Positions 58,697-64,000 of a DNA stretch of 64,000 bases are shown one piece after another (the first letter of the stretch is position 1; each line of letters begins with the position of its first letter). The DNA comes from Tetradesmus obliquus (taxonomy: Eukaryota; Chlorophyta; Chlorophyceae; Sphaeropleales; Scenedesmaceae). The stretch is from the NCBI GenBank assembly GCA_030272155.1, contig CP126200.1, positions 186,001 to 250,000 on the forward strand, given 5' to 3'. The position numbers and the translations under genes are program-made. The notes under the pieces are model-generated. The model saw only the letters and a list, made by a program, of their open reading frames with translations. It did not search any database and was not told the origin of the DNA.

Positions 58697-60391
58697 TCAC
58701 TGCCCTGTCAGCGGCAGCGGAGGCGGCCGCTGCCGCTGCTGCTCCGGCAGCAGCGCCCAGTGCGGCGACTGGCTGGCCTTCACCCAGCCAAAGTCCTGCA
58801 CCGCCTGCCACATGCCACCGCACTCTGACAGCTGCGTGCCAGCCAGCAACTCGGCAAGCTGCTGCGCCAGGCTTCCCTCTTCTTGTTGGCTCTGCTGCTG
58901 CGGCGGTCGCGGCGGCAGGCTGTTGCCTTGCTGCTCCTGCTGCTGCTGCTGCTGCTCACGGTCCTGCGCCTGCTGGCTGCTGCAGTGCTCGCTGCCGGGC
59001 GCCTGCAGCTGCCCGGCCAGCTGCTCAATGGCGAAAGGCGCGAAGCGCAGGCCGCTGCTGTGCTCGATGATGGGGTGGCTGCGCGTGCGCAGGTACAGGT
59101 CGCAGCTGCAGGCATCGTGTATGCGCACCTGCAGGCAGCAGCAGCACATGCAGGAGGAGCAGTCACACGCAGGCGAGCAGGTGCTGGCAGGTGTGCTGCA
59201 GGACTGTGCACAGCCGCAAGCTGCATCGGGCCTAGATGCTTCACCACAAGCAGAAAGTCGCGTGGTAAGGGATGGCTGCTGACAAGTACAGTATAGCACA
59301 GCGCTAGCAAGCAGTCCCAGTATGGCTGCCTACAGGGTGCCATGCATGAGCAAGCAGTTCTGCTGCAGTACACCTGGCTTGCTGCACCTGCACACCGTTA
59401 CACCATGCGCAACTGCAGCTGTACTGCGCCTCCACCCCCTGCACTACTGCCCCGCCTGTCCACCCACCTGGTGTGATGCCACCATGAGGGTGCAGTCCCT
59501 CACGCCGCTGACAAAGGTTGCGCCAGCCACAGGCCCCGCATACACGCGGCAGCGCCGCAGCTGCTGCAGCCGCAGCGCTGACAGCCGGCCCACAAGGAAC
59601 ACGCTGCAGTCCTGCAAGTCGTGCAGCACAAATGCCTGCCCTGGCGCAAGCTGCTGCTGCTGGCACGGGCCGTATACTAGCGTTGCACCCCGCAGGCCCA
59701 TGGCGCCCTGGCCTGAGGCGATGAGCGCCAGGTCGTGGCTGCTGGGCGGCGGCACTGCTGCTGCTGCTGCTGCTGCTGCTGTGTCAGCTGCTTGTGTGCT
59801 GCTGGCATCGTGTGTTGCTGCTCCTGTGGTTGCTGCTGCCTGGTCCACCAGCTGCACATCCTGCAGTTGCTGCTGCATGACGGAGGCAGTGCTGCAGGCT
59901 GCTGCTGGCAGCGGGTGTGCAGCAGCCTTGCGGGTGACGCCCTTGCTGCTGAATGCAAACTTGCGCTTGGGCTGCAGCTGCTGCTTGGCCGCTGCTGCGT
60001 GGTTTCGCAGCTCCTGCAGCTGTGCTGTGCAGCTGCGCAGGTCGTAAGGTGGCAGAAAATACGCTGCTCCTGCTATGTCCTGCTCAAGCTTAGCTATGCC
60101 ACCACTCAGTTCCTCAACCTGCAGCAGAAGCGCTTGCTTTGCTGTTTCGTCAGTGTCTGAAGATGCTGCCTGCTCCTGCAAGGCACTGCACTGCTGCTGG
60201 AGCTGCTTGTAACCCATTGAGAAGCTGTTCAGAAACGTGTCAAGATTTTCACGGGGATCAGACTCGCTTTCAAGTTGCTGTTGCTGACGTTCCCGCTCTG
60301 CAGCTGCTGCTGCTTGCCGTGCAGCAAGCTTCTGCATGACAGAAGCGGCCCTGCTGCCCGAAGCAACGTCCTGTGCTGCGTCATCCGTCAT
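58697..60391 (-). CDS. TBCC: Tubulin-binding cofactor C (TBCC)
   Basis: TBCC completes tubulin folding: with cofactors D and E it stimulates GTP hydrolysis by beta-tubulin and releases the alpha/beta dimer in the cytosol. Two exons, 60391-59468 and 59128-58697, join in phase 0 (451 aa). The N-terminal ~110 residues form a charged helical region (AERERQQQQLESESDP, then LDTFLNSFSMGYKQLQQQCS) typical of the TBCC spectrin-like domain. A Gln/Ala linker follows. The C-CAP beta-helix domain starts near residue 215 (GLRGATLVYGP, FVLHDLQDCSVFLVGRLSALRLQQLRRC, GATFVSGVRDCTLMVASHQ) and crosses the splice into VRIHDACSCDLYL and SHPIIEHSSGLRFAPF. The Gln-x-Arg-x-His at the junction contains the likely arginine finger. 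The tail is Gln/Pro-rich. The chosen ATG begins MTDDAAQD; the frame is open upstream but without family features. Confidence 0.93.
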
Positions 60392-61913
60392 TTCGGCACT
60401 GCCTACGCTCAGGCACGGGCTACACCTGGCTACACAGCAGACGTGTCTTGCTTGCTGCCTCTCGGTGACAGATGCTGTACAGGTACGATCTGCAATACAG
60501 ACTATGAATAAATTAGCCTGCACATCAGTCAAATTTTAAGCCTCTCGTGTGCAGCCCGACTGCTTTCAATAAGGCGGCAAGAGCCATAGGTCATACTGTA
60601 CCTCAAGTTCAAATCTTCCACCTTCACTGCTGCCTGAACAGTGTGCTGACTGACGGTGTCGTGTGAGCTATCTACGTTAACCATGGCAGGACTATAACAT
60701 GTGCCGTGGTGGTCTAAAGGTGGACAACACGCCACAAGCCATGGGCAACGTTACCATAATAATGTTCATCAGTGGCCACTGATGAATTGACGAATTCTAG
60801 ACAAAGCCAGGATACCGAAATGATTATGATCATGGCAATAGTTGCTGCACAGCCCATGTGATGCAGGCCAGTGACATTTGCGGCAGCTTACCCTGGCTGC
60901 CTGCCCAACCTGACAATGCCTGCCTGTCTGCCATGCCATCAACACGGTATTGGCTGCGCTCAAAGTAGAGGTATACCCCCTCCTGCAGGCCGCCGGCGTC
61001 GCTTGGCGCCGCGCTCTGTTGGGCCACGCCCTTCATGCTGGCTGGCGGCTGCAAGGCAACCGTTGCCAGAAGTGTGACACTTCTGTTCGAGGAGGCAACA
61101 TGTCTGCGGCATGGTCAGGCCTGTGCCGCACGAGACTCTTCCTCATGCTCGCACTTATGACATGCATGACCAGCGTCCTTCGGGGTCCTGGCTTTGTCTA
61201 GTATTCGTCATTTTACATGCACCGTCAAATGCTGCACAGCCTGGCTGCCAGTGTCACACTCCACGGTGGCAGCCGCAGCTGGGCAGCCACGGCTTCAAGG
61301 CTGCTGCAGCGTGCCTGCGGCAGCCACTCAGTGTACCAGTACTGCGCTGGAGTCCGTTGCTCTGCCAGCCTGGTGTGACAAGGTGTGACAGCTGTTGTAC
61401 TACACCGTTTAGTAACGGCTGGGGACAGCCAAGGCTGAGCCTGCCTGCACACCCGCAGCACGCAATATGCGTTAGGCAACACAACATCAAGCTGATCTTG
61501 TATAGTCCCCATTTCGCAACTCTTGCGTGATCCATGGCTCAGAGTCACGGGCAGGAGGCACCAACTGCAGGACAAATGTCAGCAGTTTGAAGGGTGGTAA
61601 TTGTACGACCCTAACTAGGTTCACCGAATGACCAGCCGGCGGTTTGACCTCCATATTTGAAATGATTTGCTGACAGGTACTTGCTGTGTAGCTGGGCTTT
61701 TGACGATCAATATGGCGCACGTGGGTCGGACCTTGTGATGAGGACCCTGCTCTGAGCGATTGTGGCGCGCACCTATGAAATGAGGAGCTTATCGACTCGT
61801 AGCGAGCCCCTCAATCTGTCTTGGTTCACGTAAGGCGGACCCTGAGCTGCGGCACTAGGAGCAGCAGTGAACACTCGTGGTGCAGACAAGGCAGGGCAAA
61901 CATTGTGGTGAAC
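60392..61913. promoter_or_regulatory. Divergent upstream region of TBCC and membrane-protein genes
   Basis: 1.5 kb between opposing starts, holding the inverted-repeat element at 60788-61210. No gene seen. Confidence 0.45.
60788..61210. mobile_element. MITE-like element with 33-bp terminal inverted repeats
   Basis: The left end 60788-60820 (TGACGAATTCTAGACAAAGC...) and the right end 61178-61210 are reverse complements at 29 of 33 positions. The 423-bp interior has no open frame of note, so it is a non-autonomous element. A third copy of the end at 58537-58589 shows the sequence is dispersed. Target-site duplications were not obvious. Confidence 0.65.
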
Positions 61914-64000
61914 ATGCTGTGGCGTGCTGTGCAGGCACCTGGTGCTCTCGTATGCATCATGCACCCTCCTGTTGCACCAGCTGGTGGGAGGGCCTGGACT
62001 GGCAGAAGCATTCTGCTCACAGGTATGCTGTGGCAGCAGCAGCAGAACCGCAGCAAGGCATCAGCTGCAGTTGCAGAATAGGCCAACTGGCAGTGTGTGC
62101 CCCTTGCCTGTCTAGTACCCACTGTAGCCGCACTCCTATGCTGCACGTTACGCTGCCTGCTGCTCTCTGCATCACTGCTGGTGCATGCACAACGGTGGCT
62201 TGCCCGGCAGCTGCAAGCTCAGCAGCTGCACATGCGGCTGCAGCCATGCTTTATAACACTATTCACTTGCAGATGCCCTGCTGGCGTACACGGGCACATT
62301 GCCCGTAGAACCAGGCTGCCAAACCACACCGCGCAGCAGCGTTGCCATCGACATACCGCAACAAGACGACCCTGCACACAGGCTGTTCCACTTCCACAGA
62401 TACCTCACTTACACTGCCGCTGCTGCTGCCGCCGCTGCTGCTGCTGCGTCTGCATCAGGTGCCGCTGGGCTACCACCTGCTGTCCTGCGCTGCCTTTGGC
62501 ACCGCGTTTGCGCTGGACCTGCTGGCTGTGCTGTTCTACGCGCGCAGCAGCAGGCTGGAGCTGACGCTGCTGCCTGCCTGGATCAAGGGCCTGCCCTTCC
62601 TGAGCAGCGTGCTCATGGCCAGCGGCAAGGCGGTGGTGGCACAGGCGGCAAACGGGCGGCTGTGAGTGCATGCGACTTGCATGACGCATAGCATATGACT
62701 CATTTGTTATCAGGCAGTTTAGCAGCATGGCAGTGTGGCATATGTTGAGGTGCAGCTTGGCATGGGCAGTTGCAGCATCGAGCAGATGCCAGCGTGACCT
62801 GCAGTAGCAGGTTGCAGAGGACGCAGTGCAGCACGGCAGCAGTGCGGCAGCTGCGGTGTAGCGGCTGTGTTCCAACTGGCATTCAAGGCTGGCTGGATGG
62901 CTGGCTGGCAAGCGCTTTGCCGTCGTTACTGCTGCAGCTTGTGGTGCGGCAGGCGGCAAGATTGCACACACATGTGTTTCTGCTTTGTGCGTTGCTTCTG
63001 CCAGTGCTGCAGCTGCTGAGAAAGCCGCTGCCATGACCAAGCTTGACCCCCGCGGTTCAACTTCAATGTTAGTTCTAGATTCTTGTAACAAGGCTTGGCA
63101 TTCAGCATTGCTCAACACTGCTGCACTGCTGCTGCTGGCTGCTGCTGCCGGCTGCAGCGTGAACCTGCAGCGCTACGTGTGCTGGATGCACACCACCCCT
63201 GCAGTGATGTACCTGATCAAGAGCGTGTCCAACAGCATCACCACGCAGCAGGTGGGGGGCCAGGCACGCTGTACAACGCAGCACAGCAGCAGCAGCAGCA
63301 GTCTGTGGGTGTTTCACCTGCCCTGGCATTGTGAAGCTGTGACGGCATGATGCATTGTGCGCCATGCTGGTGATGCCTCTTTGCCGCATGCACGCCTCAC
63401 GCACTGCATGCCGCGCTGATGTCCTGCTGCCGACCGTGCAGATGTACAGCATCATCCTGCTGCATGAGGTGCAGCTGGGCCTGGGCGCAGTGGCCAAGCT
63501 GTCTGGCGGCGTCACGCAAGGTGGGCTTGGCGGGCTGTAAGGGCTATGGCGGCAGGCACAGCCCAGGCTGGCTGGCAGCCAGCTGGTGCGCAAGCAGGCA
63601 GCAGCAAGTGCAGCAGCAGCAGCAGCAGCAGTAGGTGCAGGGGGAGTCATGAGCTGCGGCGTGCAGTTGATATATTGCAGTGGCAAGCGCCTATAGCTGG
63701 CACAGCAACAGCCAGCATGTCGGTTGCAATTGGCTGAGCTGTCCCGGCATGTTCAAGCAAACTCCTGCAAGCATGCGCTGGCAGCTTTGAAGTGTGATCT
63801 GCTGCTCAGTGCTGCTGTGTTAACGCTGCTGCTGCTGCTGCTGCTGCTGCTGTTTCTGCTGCCTGTTGCTGCTGCTGCAGTGCTGCTGGGCGGGTGTGTG
63901 CACTGCGCGCTCATCCCCGTGCTGATGTTCCTGCACACGGGGTTGAAAGAGTGAGTGGCAGCACACAATGCAGCGCAGCTCGCCTGGCGCCACGTGACAG
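61914..64000 (+). CDS. Polytopic membrane protein with rhodopsin-like helix C motif (partial)
   Basis: Six exons are visible: 61914-62022, 62273-62304, 62459-62661, 63158-63251, 63442-63520 and 63881-63950, all joining in phase and ending at a GTGAGT donor, so the gene runs past the right edge (about 195 residues seen). The hydrophobic segments look like membrane helices: LSCAAFGTAFALDLLAVLFY; LPFLSSVLMASGKAVVAQ; VNLQRYVCWMHTTPAVMYLI; YSIILLHEVQLGLGAVAKL; and CVHCALIPVLMFLHTG. RYVCWMHTTP matches the RYxxWxxTTP pattern of helix C in type 1 (microbial) rhodopsins, with Cys where the proton-acceptor Asp would be. The retinal Lys would lie outside the window. It could be a rhodopsin-like sensor N-terminus or an unrelated membrane protein. 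The start ATG at 61914 is the first in frame; exon 2 is only 32 bp. Confidence 0.6.

Noticed and set aside
1..64000. tRNA or rRNA genes
   Set aside because: No cloverleaf-like segment with T-loop GGTTCGA-type box or rRNA core sequence was seen on either strand.

Overview
The window is nuclear DNA from a green alga, most likely a chlorophycean (Sphaeropleales or Chlamydomonadales type; this placement is inference). Four things point there. Genes are rich in short introns with strict GT/AG ends. TGTAA, the usual green-algal poly(A) signal, lies downstream of many stop codons. CAG/CTG repeats are very abundant. The gene set is eukaryotic: eIF2B gamma, DONSON, tubulin cofactor C, a glycerophosphocholine acyltransferase, an EF-hand protein. 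No prokaryotic operon, plasmid, phage or CRISPR signal is present. Gene models were built by hand from reading frames, splice sites and phase agreement.

Layout. 1-1243 (-): unrecognised multi-exon gene running off the left edge. 1318-2351: array of ~149-bp repeats. 2485-3978 (-): PHD-finger protein. 4614-4946: array of 66-69-bp repeats, each carrying a palindrome. 5932-10777 (-): translation factor eIF2B gamma. 11264-15638 (+): HtrA/Deg serine protease. 17391-19165 (+): EF-hand protein. 20178-22429 (+): histidine phosphatase. 23042-25077 (-): SWIM zinc-finger protein. 25604-29395 (+): CBS-domain protein. 30785-34600 (+): DONSON replication-fork protein. 38795-41034 (-): glutamine-synthetase-like protein lacking most catalytic residues. 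42579-46327 (-): glycerophosphocholine acyltransferase. 46744-47025 (-): small acidic protein. 47468-48539 (+): mitochondrial Rdx-fold protein without its CxxC. 50753-53837 (+): protein kinase. 58697-60391 (-): tubulin-binding cofactor C. 60788-61210: short element with terminal inverted repeats. 61914-63950 onward (+): polytopic membrane protein with a rhodopsin-like motif, running off the right edge.

The genes are ordinary single-copy housekeeping and regulatory genes with no shared pathway. Several pairs are head-to-head (eIF2B gamma/HtrA, SWIM/CBS, small protein/Rdx, TBCC/membrane protein) and probably share promoter space. The histidine phosphatase and SWIM genes are tail-to-tail with overlapping 3' ends.

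The most interesting points are: the apparent glutamine synthetase pseudoenzyme; fragments of exons duplicated inside or beside their own genes, including the exon that completes the catalytic serine codon of the HtrA protease; (CTG)n in the sense strand just before many 3' splice sites while exons carry the opposite repeat strand; and kilobase-long, strand-skewed regions after some genes.
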